Shown piece by piece: positions 1-8,576 of a stretch of 64,000 bases of DNA. The notes beneath the pieces were generated by a model that saw only the letters and a program-made list of their open reading frames with translations, had not been told where the DNA came from and ran no database searches. This DNA comes from CALKYB01 sp964510575 (GTDB lineage: Bacteria > Bdellovibrionota_C > UBA2361 > SZUA-149 > CALKYB01), in contig CAZECN010000008.1 in the NCBI GenBank assembly GCA_964510575.1, positions 27,982 to 91,981 on the forward strand, read 5' to 3'. The position numbers and the translations under genes were made by a program. The stretch's first letter is position 1. Each line of letters begins with the position of its first letter.

Positions 1-1
1 A

Positions 2-1012
2 ATAAAAATTGAAGATGAGTTTACTAAAGACCTGACTTTAGTAGAGGCTGTTAAAAAAATGCGTGGTCCCAGGGGAACGCCAATTACTATTTCGGTTCAT
101 CGTGAAGGCTCTAACAGCCTGATACCGATTAAGGTGATTCGAGATGTTATCAAAGTTAAGAGTGTGAGATACCGTCAACTCGATGATGGTTTTGTTTATG
201 TAAGAGTTGCTCAGTTTCAAGAAGGTACTTCCCATGAAGTGCTAAAGGGTCTCAACAAAATGCAAAAAGAATTAGGATCGCAGAAAATAGCGGGCCTAGT
301 TCTTGATTTAAGAAATAATCCAGGAGGGCTACTAACTCAAGCTATAGAGGTCTCAGATATCTTTCTTGAAGATGGAATAATTGTTTACACCGATGGACGT
401 TTGCAGAGCCAAAAGCAAAAATACTATGGTCATGATGATGGCAATGAGCCTGAATACCCGATTGTAGTTTTGGTTAATGGAGGTTCTGCATCAGCTTCGG
501 AAATTGTTTCTGGTGCTCTTAAAGATCACAAGAGAGGGGTTGTTCTTGGAACTCAAACTTTTGGTAAGGGTTCGGTTCAAACTATTCTTCCCATGGAAAA
601 CAGTGGTGCTCTTAGACTAACCACAGCGCTCTACTATACTAAAAGTGGCAATTCCATTCAGGCTAAGGGTGTGACTCCTGACATAGTTGTTCCGGCTGGT
701 AGGTTCCCTAAAGATTCCGAGGAGCTTTTGGAAGAGGATGAACCTTCAATTACAAAAGAAAAAGATTTGAAGGGAGCTATTAAGAACCCAGCGGGTAAAA
801 AGAAAGTTCAAGAAAAAGATGAGAAGGATAAGTTAAGAGCAGGATCTAGAGAGGCGATGAAAGCAGATCTTTCGCGTCTTCTTGAAGACGATACTCAACT
901 TGAAGAAGCATTGAAGTTGTTGAAAAGCTGGAATATCTTCAAAAGAGATGAGCCTGGCGAGAAGTCTGAGAAAGTTGTAGTCAATGATAACTCTAAGACT
1001 TCTGAAAAGTAG
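2..1012 (+). CDS. ctpA: C-terminal processing serine protease (S41, CtpA/Prc family), 5' truncated
   Basis: The reading frame is open from base 2, so the gene begins upstream of the window; the ATG at 59 is internal. The first residues (ending EAVKKMRGPRG) read as the end of a PDZ domain, which in this family feeds the C-terminus of substrates to the protease. The S41 fold follows, with DLRNNPGGLL, the serine loop GSASASE (about 484-505) and the lysine segment FGKGSVQ (about 561-581), which supply the Ser-Lys dyad. The tail is Lys/Glu-rich and low in complexity. Members are periplasmic and cut proteins at their C-termini. The stop is 2 nt before tlyA, suggesting cotranscription. The family call is firm; the substrate is unknown. 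Confidence 0.9.
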   Translation: MKIEDEFTKDLTLVEAVKKMRGPRGTPITISVHREGSNSLIPIKVIRDVIKVKSVRYRQLDDGFVYVRVAQFQEGTSHEVLKGLNKMQKELGSQKIAGLVLDLRNNPGGLLTQAIEVSDIFLEDGIIVYTDGRLQSQKQKYYGHDDGNEPEYPIVVLVNGGSASASEIVSGALKDHKRGVVLGTQTFGKGSVQTILPMENSGALRLTTALYYTKSGNSIQAKGVTPDIVVPAGRFPKDSEELLEEDEPSITKEKDLKGAIKNPAGKKKVQEKDEKDKLRAGSREAMKADLSRLLEDDTQLEEALKLLKSWNIFKRDEPGEKSEKVVVNDNSKTSEK

Positions 1013-1014
1013 CT

Positions 1015-1767
1015 GTGTCCGGTAGAAAGAAGGACCGTTTGGACCTTCTTTTAGTAGAGCGAGGCTTGGCTGAAACCAGAAATAAAGCTCAGGCTTTAAT
1101 AATGTCTGGAACAGTTCTAGTTAACGATGTGCCAGCTGAAAAGCCTGGCATGGCAGTGGATAGCAATTCAGAAATCCGCTTAAAAAAACAACCTAAAAAT
1201 TATGTAAGTCGAGGAGGAGATAAGCTTGAAGGTGCTTTGGCTCATTTCGAGATCGATCCCTCTGGTCAGGTAGTTGTAGACTTAGGTGCTTCCACAGGGG
1301 GATTTTCTGACTGCTTACTTCGGCGAGGGGTTATTAAAATATATGCGGTTGATGTGGGAACTAACCAACTTCACTATAGCCTAAGGCAAGATGAGAGGAT
1401 TGTTTCTTTAGAGAACACCCATGCTAGGGATTTAGCTAGGTGCAATTTTAGCCCTAAACCCTCTCTTGGAGTAGTTGATGTTAGCTTTATCTCTCTTCGT
1501 AAGGTGCTCCCTTTCCTTGTTCCTGAGATGGCACATGAGTTTGAGATTATAGCGCTTGTTAAGCCCCAATTTGAGTTAGGAAAGGAACATATTGAGTCGG
1601 GTGGAGTAGTTAGAGACCTGAAGAAACAAAAATTGGCGGTAGATCTAGTTGAGCAGTATTGTAGGGAGTGCGGCTTATCCTTTCGAGGTAGTGTAGCCTC
1701 TGTTAAAACAGGAGCTAAGAAAGGAAACCAGGAATATTTCGTATTGATTTCTAACTCTGATGAATAA
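1015..1767 (+). CDS. tlyA: TlyA-family rRNA 2'-O-methyltransferase (hemolysin A family)
   Basis: This 250-residue protein has an N-terminal S4 RNA-binding domain (about 1-62, LDLLLVERGLAETRNKA) joined to an FtsJ-like SAM methyltransferase domain. The SAM-binding motif DLGASTGGFSD lies near residue 90, and YVSRGGDKL precedes it. Length and domain order match TlyA proteins, which methylate ribose in 16S and/or 23S rRNA and are often mislabelled hemolysins. The start is a GTG two bases after the ctpA-like stop, and no better start is visible. The last 8 nt overlap the next gene, so translation is probably coupled. Confidence 0.92.
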   Translation: MSGRKKDRLDLLLVERGLAETRNKAQALIMSGTVLVNDVPAEKPGMAVDSNSEIRLKKQPKNYVSRGGDKLEGALAHFEIDPSGQVVVDLGASTGGFSDCLLRRGVIKIYAVDVGTNQLHYSLRQDERIVSLENTHARDLARCNFSPKPSLGVVDVSFISLRKVLPFLVPEMAHEFEIIALVKPQFELGKEHIESGGVVRDLKKQKLAVDLVEQYCRECGLSFRGSVASVKTGAKKGNQEYFVLISNSDE

Positions 1768-4128
1768 AGCTTTTTGTTGCTTCGTTCTTTACCTGATTGC
1801 CATGACCTTGAGGGTCTTTTGGTTGGACTCAACCTCACCTCAAGCTGATGAGCATCATTGGCAAGAAAGAAGTTTCAGAATTGTACAGAATTATCGAGAT
1901 GGTAATTTTGTTCATCTTACCACTCACCTTGGGCAACCGGGTATACCAGCAAATCTTACTATAGCTGCCGGCCAGGTTTTAGGTGATAAGTATAATGAAT
2001 GGCGAAACTTTAAGTTTGGAGATTCCGGCCATTTTAGCAGGTTTATTTCTGGAAGACTTGCCATATCTGCTGTTAATTCATTATTGATTCCTGCTGTCTT
2101 TTTACTGCTAGTTCCTTTGAGCAACAAAGTGCTGGCTTTTTCTGTTGCCCTTTTCCTTGCCTTTGATCCTCAAAACATTGCCTATTCTAGAATAATGCAT
2201 CTAGATGGAATGTTGACTTACTTGGCTACTTTAACTGCAGGGATTTATTTTTTTGCAGTTGAAAAAGGAAGCACCCTATTGAAGCTTTTGGCAGGTTTCT
2301 TCTGGGGTCTCTGTATTGCAGTTAAGCCAACTGCCGGAGCCTTAATACTAGCTTTTCTGATATTCAAAATCTTTAGGCGTTTTATGGCCAGAGATGGAGA
2401 CCGCTCAATAGTTAATTGGGGAGATATTTGGGCAGTTGTGATTGGTCATGCTGTCCTGTCTCTTCTTTACACCCGAACATGGCACCGCCCCTGGGATTAT
2501 GTTGAGAGAATGGGAATAGAGAACCCTTTAAGGGAACCTCTTTACTCCTTGTCAATGTGGTTGAGAGCTAATGAAATTGTTACGGCTGGCTTAGGATTAA
2601 TCTTTCTAATTTTGTTTTCTTGGTTGTTTTTTAAGCTTAGGTCTAGACATGTTTTAGGTGTGTTTTCAGTAACGGCAGTAATTTTAGCAGTGTTTTTACT
2701 TGTCCCAGCAGTTGTTGAAAACCTAATTCTCTACTGGACTTGGGCGTTTGGGCTAAGGAATAAGTATCACATTGCTTACGGGGCTGTTTGGTTTCCACCA
2801 GACGGAGGTTATCCGGGGATGTTGTTCAGTCGTCATCCGGATTTACTCAGTATTAGTCTTGTAGTTGGAGCTCTTGTTGGCTTGCCTCGACTTCTCTTTG
2901 TGAGAAAAACTCCACTGGATCGTTTTGTGCTGCTGAGTGTTATCGTAGTAATTTGCTGGATTGTGCCGCTTTCGGTTGCGGGAAAGCAGTCGCTTAGATA
3001 CGCGCAGCCAGCGATTCCCTTTTTATATGTAATTGCTGGGTCGGGCAGTTACTTTTTGTTTAGATATTTGTTTAAAATAGTCCCGCCAGCAGTTTATTTT
3101 TCTATTTTACTTGCCTCTGGGGTTATATCCTGGAGCGTCTATGAGTTTGCTAACTGGGGTCCTGATCATCAGCTGTATTGTAGCCAGCTTTCTGGAGGAC
3201 TAAAAGAAGCTGTCAATTTGAAGCGTCCTATTCCCTTTTCAGGACATCGAGAACTTCTAGAGTTTTTAGATCAGGATGCTAGAAAGAAAGACAGATCCGA
3301 TAAAATTTACGCGGCAGCTGATCTAGACAGTTTTAATTTTGCATATCGAAGGTTCTTTAAACCTGAAGATCGAAGGCTAAAGTTTGTCCACTCGATGGAT
3401 CCTCGCCCAGGTTATTACTTCATGGTTGCTCATCATTTTTATCAGGTTAAACATGGCAAACCGGAGGCTTTGGAAAACCTTGAACATGTGTTTTCGCATG
3501 CCCCAATGGGAGTTCCTTTAACTTCGATTTATAAAGTACCTCTGAACGACTACTCCTCTCCTCTGGAGATTGAGTTCTTGGACCTGCCTAGGAAAGTGGG
3601 TAAGCCGGAATATTTCCATGAAGATAGTAATACCTTTGTCGAGCAGGAAGAGGATCACAGTCATAGAGTTCTCTACTTAAGCCCTGACTTAGGGGAACGA
3701 AAAGGACTTGTCTTTTACGGAGAGAGCTATCGTTTCCCTAAAGGAGAATTTTCCTTGAAATTTAAAGTTAGAGTCCCACCCTCTGAAGAGCAAGAGCANN
3801 NNNNNNNNNNNNNNNNNNNNNNNNNNNNNNNNNNNNNNNNNNNNNNNNNNNNNNNNNNNNNNNNNNNNNNNNNNNNNNNNNNNNNNNNNNNNNNNNNNAA
3901 GAGCAAGAGCAGAGATTTACGCCCGAAGATCTTGCCTTCAAAGTCATGCTTGGGGATTGTGATCAGGTGGTTACCTTTGCGGATCTTGGTAAAGATGACT
4001 TTCAGCAGATAGAGATGAGTTGTTCATTTGAAGAGGGTCAGGGAGCAAGCCTAAAAACCTACTGGTTTGGAAAAGTTCCTTTGATGATTACAGACTTTTC
4101 CATAGTTCGGCCTAACTCTGATGTCTAG
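1760..4128 (+). CDS. GT39/PMT-like membrane glycosyltransferase, split by an assembly gap
   Basis: This is a large polytopic membrane protein. After a first hydrophobic segment it carries an Asp-Glu pair (residues 30-31, in ADEHHW), the position of the catalytic acidic residues in lipid-phosphate-sugar-dependent transferases of the PMT/ArnT/GT39 group. About ten hydrophobic segments follow, up to residue 460, then a soluble C-terminal domain. The frame runs into 100 Ns at 3799-3898 and continues after them in a different nominal frame (from 3901, EQEQRF) to the TAG at 4126. The 13 bases before and after the gap are identical; joining them restores one frame of about 751 codons. It probably glycosylates a lipid or protein on the periplasmic face; donor and acceptor are unknown. 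Confidence 0.75.
3799..3898. other. assembly gap (100 Ns)
   Basis: Exactly 100 unknown bases sit inside the GT39-like gene, a conventional scaffold placeholder. The 13 bases ending at 3798 and the 13 bases starting at 3899 are the same (AAGAGCAAGAGCA). The two contigs therefore probably overlap, and little or no sequence may be missing. Confidence 0.97.
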
Positions 4129-5002
4129 TGCCCTCAAAGTTACTATACTAGGTTGTGGTAGAGTTGGGACGAGTTTAGCTTCCATGATAGTTCAATCTGA
4201 AGGCCTAGAACTATCTGCTCTTTATGGACGAAAAAAAACTGCAGTTAAGGCTGCTGGTTTAAAGACTGGAGCAGAGAAAGTCTGTTCTGATTTTAAAGAC
4301 CTACCTAGTTCAGATATTTATCTTGTTGCAATTGATGATGATGCTCTCGAGAGTTTTTCCAAAAACATATTAGATGCGGGTCTTGCTAAGGGTAAGGTCA
4401 TAGCCCACTTATCGGGAAGCGAAAGTTCTCAAGTGTTCTCTAAGCTACAGGCTGATGGGACTTTTGTTGCTAGCTGTCACCCTTTAAAAAGTTTCACTGA
4501 AAAGTTAATTAGCCTAGAAGAGTTCGATGGAACCTCATGTGTTTTGGAGGGAGATTCTGAAGCTTGCGAGGCGCTGGAGAAACTATTTTCAAAACTTGGA
4601 GCAAAGACTTTTAGAATTAATTCTGAGAATAAACTAAAATATCATTCCGCCGCAGTCTTTGCTTCTAATTACTTGGTGACTTTGCTTGATATTGCTGGTG
4701 AGTTACTGAATGGAATTGGTTTGGATAAAAGCTTTCGAGGCTTGGAGCAGCTTAGCCAAAAAGTTTTGCAAAATGTTTTTTCTCAAGGAACTGAAAAGGC
4801 TTTAACAGGCCCGATAGAAAGAGGGGAGCTTGAAGTTGTTAGAAAAGAGCTAGATTGTCTTTCTGATCATAGAGACATCGCGCTTCTTTATGCCCAGCTA
4901 GCTAAAAGAACTTCTGAGATAGCCGTAAGAAAAGGCTCGATTTCGGCTGAGAAAAAGTCGGAGCTAGAATGCATTCTAAAAACAATACACTCCAAAGATT
5001 AG
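4121..5002 (+). CDS. Rossmann-fold DUF2520 protein (NADP oxidoreductase-like)
   Basis: This 293-residue protein starts with a dinucleotide-binding segment ILGCGRVGTSLAS (residues 9-21). It has the SCHPLKSF motif near residue 125 and an all-helical C-terminal half, the usual layout of Rossmann-like/DUF2520 proteins, which resemble F420-dependent NADP reductases and ketopantoate reductase-type enzymes. The reaction is not established for this family. It overlaps the preceding glycosyltransferase by 8 nt (ATGTCTAG) and is the last gene of the run that starts with the protease. A paired-hairpin element follows 62 nt after its stop. Confidence 0.8.
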   Translation: MSSALKVTILGCGRVGTSLASMIVQSEGLELSALYGRKKTAVKAAGLKTGAEKVCSDFKDLPSSDIYLVAIDDDALESFSKNILDAGLAKGKVIAHLSGSESSQVFSKLQADGTFVASCHPLKSFTEKLISLEEFDGTSCVLEGDSEACEALEKLFSKLGAKTFRINSENKLKYHSAAVFASNYLVTLLDIAGELLNGIGLDKSFRGLEQLSQKVLQNVFSQGTEKALTGPIERGELEVVRKELDCLSDHRDIALLYAQLAKRTSEIAVRKGSISAEKKSELECILKTIHSKD

Positions 5003-5063
5003 TCCGATCTCTTAAAGTAAAGATTTTTCTCTGAGCCTATACCTAAATCTGAAATACCCCTAG

Positions 5064-5122
5064 TTATACCCCGTCTACTTGAAATTTCGGCTTTTTCTAT
5101 ACCGGTCGGTAAAGGGGTATAA
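5064..5122 (-). repeat. repeat hairpin 1a (inverted unit)
   Basis: The arms TTATACCCC and GGGGTATAA pair perfectly (9 bp) around a 41-nt loop. On the minus strand the loop reads AAAAAGCCGAAATTTCAAGTA, the family core, placed near the 3' arm. A second, partial copy of the left arm (AAATACCCC) lies just upstream, and TACCG-GT-CGGTA forms a small inner hairpin. Confidence 0.7.
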
Positions 5123-5123
5123 A

Positions 5124-5138
5124 CAGTGCGTAGCACTG
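5124..5138. repeat. small hairpin between the repeat units
   Basis: CAGTGC-GTA-GCACTG is a perfect 6-bp stem with a 3-nt loop at the centre of the doublet. The second doublet has a different sequence with the same shape here (GCCATG/CATGGC). Confidence 0.65.
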
Positions 5139-5149
5139 CCAGAGAACAG

Positions 5150-5210
5150 ATATACTGAAACCTCATGAGAACACTTGCCAAACACGAAATTTATAGTGGT
5201 TTCAGTATAT
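5150..5210 (+). repeat. repeat hairpin 1b (direct unit)
   Basis: The arms ATATACTGAAACC and GGTTTCAGTATAT pair perfectly over 13 bp around a 35-nt loop that contains ACGAAATTTATAGT just before the 3' arm. Compared with the hairpins at 29836 and 50467, the arm bases differ but still pair. Confidence 0.75.
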
Positions 5211-5215
5211 AGAGT

Positions 5216-5312
5216 AAAATCGAAAGCTCTGTGAGCAGAGGTGAAGCTAAGTGTTTCGCCAGCTCCATTCTAGTAACCTCTCAGAGTAGTAGAATAGCTA
5301 TTCGATTTTTTT
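5216..5312 (+). ncRNA. possible small structured RNA or 3' end with U-tract
   Basis: Directly after hairpin 1b the sequence can fold as a multibranch structure. An outer stem (AAAATCGAA-AGCT at 5216-5228 with AGCT-ATTCGATTTT at 5296-5309) encloses hairpins at 5227-5240 (CTCTG/CAGAG), 5240-5260 (GGTGAA/TTCGCC) and 5267-5295 (ATTCTA/TAGAAT). It ends in seven Ts (5306-5312), as an intrinsic terminator would. It is not a tRNA. It may simply be the 3' end of the upstream operon transcript. This was folded by eye only. Confidence 0.35.
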
Positions 5313-5374
5313 AATTTATCTCTGATTTGAATCAGCCGATAATATAGTTAGAGATAAATATTGCTGAATTCGTA

Positions 5375-5758
5375 ATGAAGCTTGATTACCAAAATTTTAT
5401 ATCCACTTCTCGAGTTCTAGATTCGTCTGGGTTGAGATGGAATCCGGAAATCGGAGATGAAATTGCGTCTCGTTCTGATTACCAAACAATTTCCATTTTA
5501 GTTGACCCTCAGGGTCTGACTCCAAGTCAGTTAAGAGAGACATACTTATGGTTGCCTTCAGTTGAGCAACTGGTTATGCAGTTCGAAGCTAGGCAGGCTT
5601 TTATTCAACATGTAGGTTTGAACGAGAAGTTACTCTATTCCGCTGTGATAGAATCTGCTGGAATAATGATAAAATCAGAGGCTAGGTCTTTAAGAATGGT
5701 TTTTGGCAAGGCGCTTGAGAATCTTCTCTGTGGAATTGAAGCTGGAGGAATTCACTAG
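5375..5758 (+). CDS. hypothetical protein, 127 aa
   Basis: I do not recognise a family. The ORF starts with ATG at 5375 and has a balanced, soluble composition with no signal peptide or membrane segment. The C-terminal half (about 70-125) reads as amphipathic helices. The coding character resembles its neighbours, and the stop overlaps the convergent DedA gene by 4 nt, which supports its being real. It is the first gene after the paired-hairpin element, and no strong Shine-Dalgarno sequence is visible. Confidence 0.5.
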   Translation: MKLDYQNFISTSRVLDSSGLRWNPEIGDEIASRSDYQTISILVDPQGLTPSQLRETYLWLPSVEQLVMQFEARQAFIQHVGLNEKLLYSAVIESAGIMIKSEARSLRMVFGKALENLLCGIEAGGIH

Positions 5759-6411
5759 CTTTTTTCCTTCCCCTCTTGTTGTTTGTAAAACAGCTTTGCG
5801 AAAACAAATCTCTTAATCAAATATACTGCTGCAATGAAAATAACCGCTAAGGTTACGTAAAAGTGTATTTGTGAAGTTAGTTTTTCAATTACTTCAGGGG
5901 AAAGTATTTCGCCCAGCCAGTATCCTAAACCAACCATAACACCAACTGAGATAAGTGCAGCAAAGGCGTCGGAAATAAGAAATTCTACAAATGGAACTCT
6001 CACAGCCCCAGCTGTAAGAAAGGTAGCACTACGCAAAGGGAAAAGATGTCTACCTAGAAAAATATAAAGAAACCTTCGTTTTCTAAGTCCTTCTCTAATG
6101 TTCTCTACTTTTTCTTCGTTTATTCCCGGGAAGAATTTACTGCGGTTCGCAAGCTCCAATAGGCTAGGACCGAAAAAATAGCCCATTAGATAAACCAGCT
6201 GATCCGCTAAAACCACACCAAAGTAGCAAGTCAGAAAGATACCTCGCAAAGATACTACCCCCTTTGATGCGGCCAAACCTGATAGTAATAGGGGAATATC
6301 TTCTGGTATTGGAGCTCCAAAGCCCCCAAGAATAAGAGATGCGAACACAGCTATATGGGCGTATAGCGAGTTCTCTCCAGACATCCACTGATTTAAATCC
6401 TCAAAAGGCAT
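5755..6411 (-). CDS. DedA-family membrane protein (VTT/SNARE-associated domain)
   Basis: This 218-residue integral membrane protein has the DedA hallmarks: GAPIPEDIPLLLSG near residue 32, the re-entrant-loop segment GRHLFPLRSATFLTAG around 115-130, and several hydrophobic helices. The C-terminus is short and Lys-rich. DedA/VTT proteins are inner-membrane lipid scramblases or transporters; some flip undecaprenyl phosphate or phosphatidylethanolamine, and they support envelope homeostasis. It stands alone on the minus strand, with 271 nt separating it from the signalling operon upstream, so it probably has its own promoter. The substrate cannot be told from sequence. Confidence 0.88.
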   Translation of the reverse strand: MPFEDLNQWMSGENSLYAHIAVFASLILGGFGAPIPEDIPLLLSGLAASKGVVSLRGIFLTCYFGVVLADQLVYLMGYFFGPSLLELANRSKFFPGINEEKVENIREGLRKRRFLYIFLGRHLFPLRSATFLTAGAVRVPFVEFLISDAFAALISVGVMVGLGYWLGEILSPEVIEKLTSQIHFYVTLAVIFIAAVYLIKRFVFAKLFYKQQEGKEKS

Positions 6412-6540
6412 AATTTAAAATATTCTATCTCGCACAATTAGCCCTTGATGAACTTAGCTTTTGAAGCAAATCAATAATAGGAATTTTTTGGTAATCAGCT
6501 CTGGAGATAAATACCAAGATTGTATTTGATTAACTTACCA

Positions 6541-6570
6541 GTTGTTTAACAAGGAAGGTATTTAAACAAC
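6541..6570. repeat. intergenic hairpin upstream of the DedA gene
   Basis: GTTGTTTAA and TTAAACAAC form a perfect 9-bp stem with a 12-nt loop between the receiver gene and the DedA gene. A second stem, GTTGAG/CTCAAC, lies around 6612-6633. Neither is followed by a clear T-run on the minus strand, so termination is uncertain. Confidence 0.35.
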
Positions 6571-6682
6571 CACTAAAAAAAAGGAAGATGTGAACTGCCT
6601 GGCGTATTTATGTTGAGAAACTGTCATCTCAACGAAGCAGGAAGATTTAGAAATCGCAATAAAAGGATCATTCACTACAATT

Positions 6683-7078
6683 CTACAGCTGGTTTAGAGC
6701 CATCTCTACACCGTCAAGAAGCTGTTGCCTCGTGAAAGGCTTCAGGATGTAGTGTTCTGCACTGCAGCTATAGCTTCGAACAAGATCAGAACTTTGAGAC
6801 TGAGCCGTAAGCAGAATAACTGGAATGTGTTGGGTCTGTCTTGATAGCTTCAGCTTGGTTAGAACGTCTAGCCCATTCATTCTAGGCATTTCAATATCCA
6901 ATACAAAGCAGCAGATATTGTCCAAGTATCCACCCTCTTCCATATCTTCAAAGACCGCTAGGCCATCTTCAACTGAAACAACGTCATAGCCATCAGCTTC
7001 TAAAATCGCCTTAACGAGCTCGCGAATTACTGGATCGTCGTCAGCGCTAACAATTGTTTTTTTCATATTTTCGGACAT
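6683..7078 (-). CDS. CheY-like single-domain response regulator
   Basis: This is a stand-alone receiver domain of 131 residues. The acidic cluster DDD is at 13-15, the phospho-acceptor Asp at 61 (LDIEMPRMNG), the conserved Thr at 91 (LLTAQ) and the Lys at 113 (ILKPF). No output domain follows, so it must act by protein contact or phosphotransfer. A longer frame reaches 7132, but that would overlap the HDOD gene by 38 nt; the ATG at 7078 lies 16 nt beyond its stop with GGAGA upstream. It is the last gene of the kinase, HDOD and receiver operon. Confidence 0.88.
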   Translation of the reverse strand: MSENMKKTIVSADDDPVIRELVKAILEADGYDVVSVEDGLAVFEDMEEGGYLDNICCFVLDIEMPRMNGLDVLTKLKLSRQTQHIPVILLTAQSQSSDLVRSYSCSAEHYILKPFTRQQLLDGVEMALNQL

Positions 7079-7094
7079 TTCTCTCAATCTTCTC

Positions 7095-8576
7095 CTAATT
7101 GCTAGCTTGCACAGCTTCGTCAAGAATTTCAACCAAAATCAACAAACAGGCCTGCATTTTTCTACAGGGTTTCACTTCAATGCCTCCAATTTTGTCAGCG
7201 TATATTACCCCCAATGAGCCATTCTTGTAGCCAATTGGTAGCGCCACATGGCAAGAGGAATCGCTAATTAGAGCTTGACCCTCAGTAGTCAAATTTCCGG
7301 ACATAAAACACTTTATATCTACAGCATCTTCTATTTCGGGATCATTTAATGAACGGGCGATAGATTTAGGGTCAAAGTTTATTGTATTGCCAAGAGACAT
7401 TCTACCTATCAGAGCAGTCTTGGGACCATTGATAAGCATTAGTATCACTCGGTCAAAACCTAAACCAAAAGCTACAGCCTCCATAACTGAGGCTATTATA
7501 CTAGACACCGGTTCTCTGGATTCTATAGCTTCTTTTATCTCATCTACGTATTCTTTAAATTCCTCGGTAGCGACCTCTTGACCTGAATCGTCTTCTTGCT
7601 GCTCATTGACCAAGCTCTGGGCATTGGAGACAAAGTCCTTCAGATGAGCTGGCTCATGTAGGTTTTGCAGGTTAGCAAGCTTTAGATACCGATTATATTC
7701 TTTGATGGCTTCAATAGTAGCTTTTCTAAGTTGTTGCTCTGAAAGACCTTGATTGTTTGAGGAGAATTTGAGGATAGCTTCTTCGATATTCTTAGCAGAA
7801 TTACTCTGAAGGATTTCTGAAGCTAACTGGTCAGCTTGAGGAAGAATTCTGGCCAAAGGGCTTGCGCTAAGTTTTTGACTTGGCTTAGCTTCAATTAATA
7901 TAGCTTTATAAAAATCGGGAATTTTTAAGCTCTCAGCTATTGCTAAATTTAGCCTTGCCCTATCTAGACCAAGAAGTTCTGACAGACTTTTTTCAACAGA
8001 GTAACCTCTATTCTCGGCTCTTTGTGTAGCTGCGCCGTAAATTTGTGGAAAGTAAAAAGATAGAAGAAGCTGACCAAGGCAATAAAGCGTTCCTGCAATG
8101 AAAGCCTCTTCGGCATCTTTCAGATTCTTTTTGTTTGAATTTTCCGCAATACTTCTAGCTAGTATTGAGGTCATAGTAGAGTGGGCGAGCTCTTTTTGAA
8201 AGAAATCTCCTTTCCTCTTACCTTGGGTAAGACTCTGTACTCTAATTAGTCCGGCGCAGAGATCTACTAAGTTTCTCATTCCTACTTGGACCACTGCCTG
8301 AGATACTGTGAGAATTTCTGTGGAAGAGTTACAGTAAGCGCTGTTTACCAGATGAACAATTCTTGCTCCTAGAGCCGGTTCAGCTAGTACCATTGAAGCA
8401 AGTTCGTCAATCGTGACACCTGGCTTTTGAGACATTTCTCTAAGTTCTTTTACTACTGTCTCTCGAATTGGAAAATCTCCAGCTGCGCAAAGAGCGTGTT
8501 TTAACGCTGGCAGTATTGGATTGGTCCCACTTGTTTGACCAGGTTTCGCAGACCTAGTACCTGTTTTAGCTTCCAC
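7095..8576 (-). CDS. HDOD domain protein with C-terminal GAF domain
   Basis: This 493-residue soluble protein has two parts. Residues about 25-230 form an HDOD domain (DFPIRETVVKEL, DELASMVLAEPALGARIVHLVNS, TVSQAVVQVGMRNL), a degenerate HD domain without a full catalytic metal set that works as a signalling scaffold. Residues about 335-490 look like a GAF domain (VMEAVAFGLGFDRVILML, LPIGYKNGSLGVIYADK). HDOD proteins often connect two-component systems to motility or second-messenger control. Its 11-nt overlap with the hybrid kinase indicates translational coupling and probably a shared pathway with the kinase and the receiver. Confidence 0.88.
   Translation of the reverse strand: MEAKTGTRSAKPGQTSGTNPILPALKHALCAAGDFPIRETVVKELREMSQKPGVTIDELASMVLAEPALGARIVHLVNSAYCNSSTEILTVSQAVVQVGMRNLVDLCAGLIRVQSLTQGKRKGDFFQKELAHSTMTSILARSIAENSNKKNLKDAEEAFIAGTLYCLGQLLLSFYFPQIYGAATQRAENRGYSVEKSLSELLGLDRARLNLAIAESLKIPDFYKAILIEAKPSQKLSASPLARILPQADQLASEILQSNSAKNIEEAILKFSSNNQGLSEQQLRKATIEAIKEYNRYLKLANLQNLHEPAHLKDFVSNAQSLVNEQQEDDSGQEVATEEFKEYVDEIKEAIESREPVSSIIASVMEAVAFGLGFDRVILMLINGPKTALIGRMSLGNTINFDPKSIARSLNDPEIEDAVDIKCFMSGNLTTEGQALISDSSCHVALPIGYKNGSLGVIYADKIGGIEVKPCRKMQACLLILVEILDEAVQASN

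Larger units (their letters stand above)
5029..5286. repeat. paired-hairpin element, copy 1 (inverted doublet)
   Basis: Two long hairpins (5064-5122 and 5150-5210) lie in opposite orientation around a small perfect hairpin (5124-5138). The first carries GAAATTTCGGC in its loop and the second ACGAAATTT, so the motif is inverted. A 7-nt outer inverted repeat, CTCTGAG (5029-5035) and CTCAGAG (5280-5286), may mark the boundaries. The same order of parts recurs at 29700-29927. No coding frame of note lies inside. It fills most of the gap between the DUF2520 gene and the 127-residue orphan. Confidence 0.7.

Noticed and set aside
1374..1838. 154-codon frame on the minus strand
   Set aside because: It is antisense to tlyA, whose product is clearly conserved; a shadow frame.
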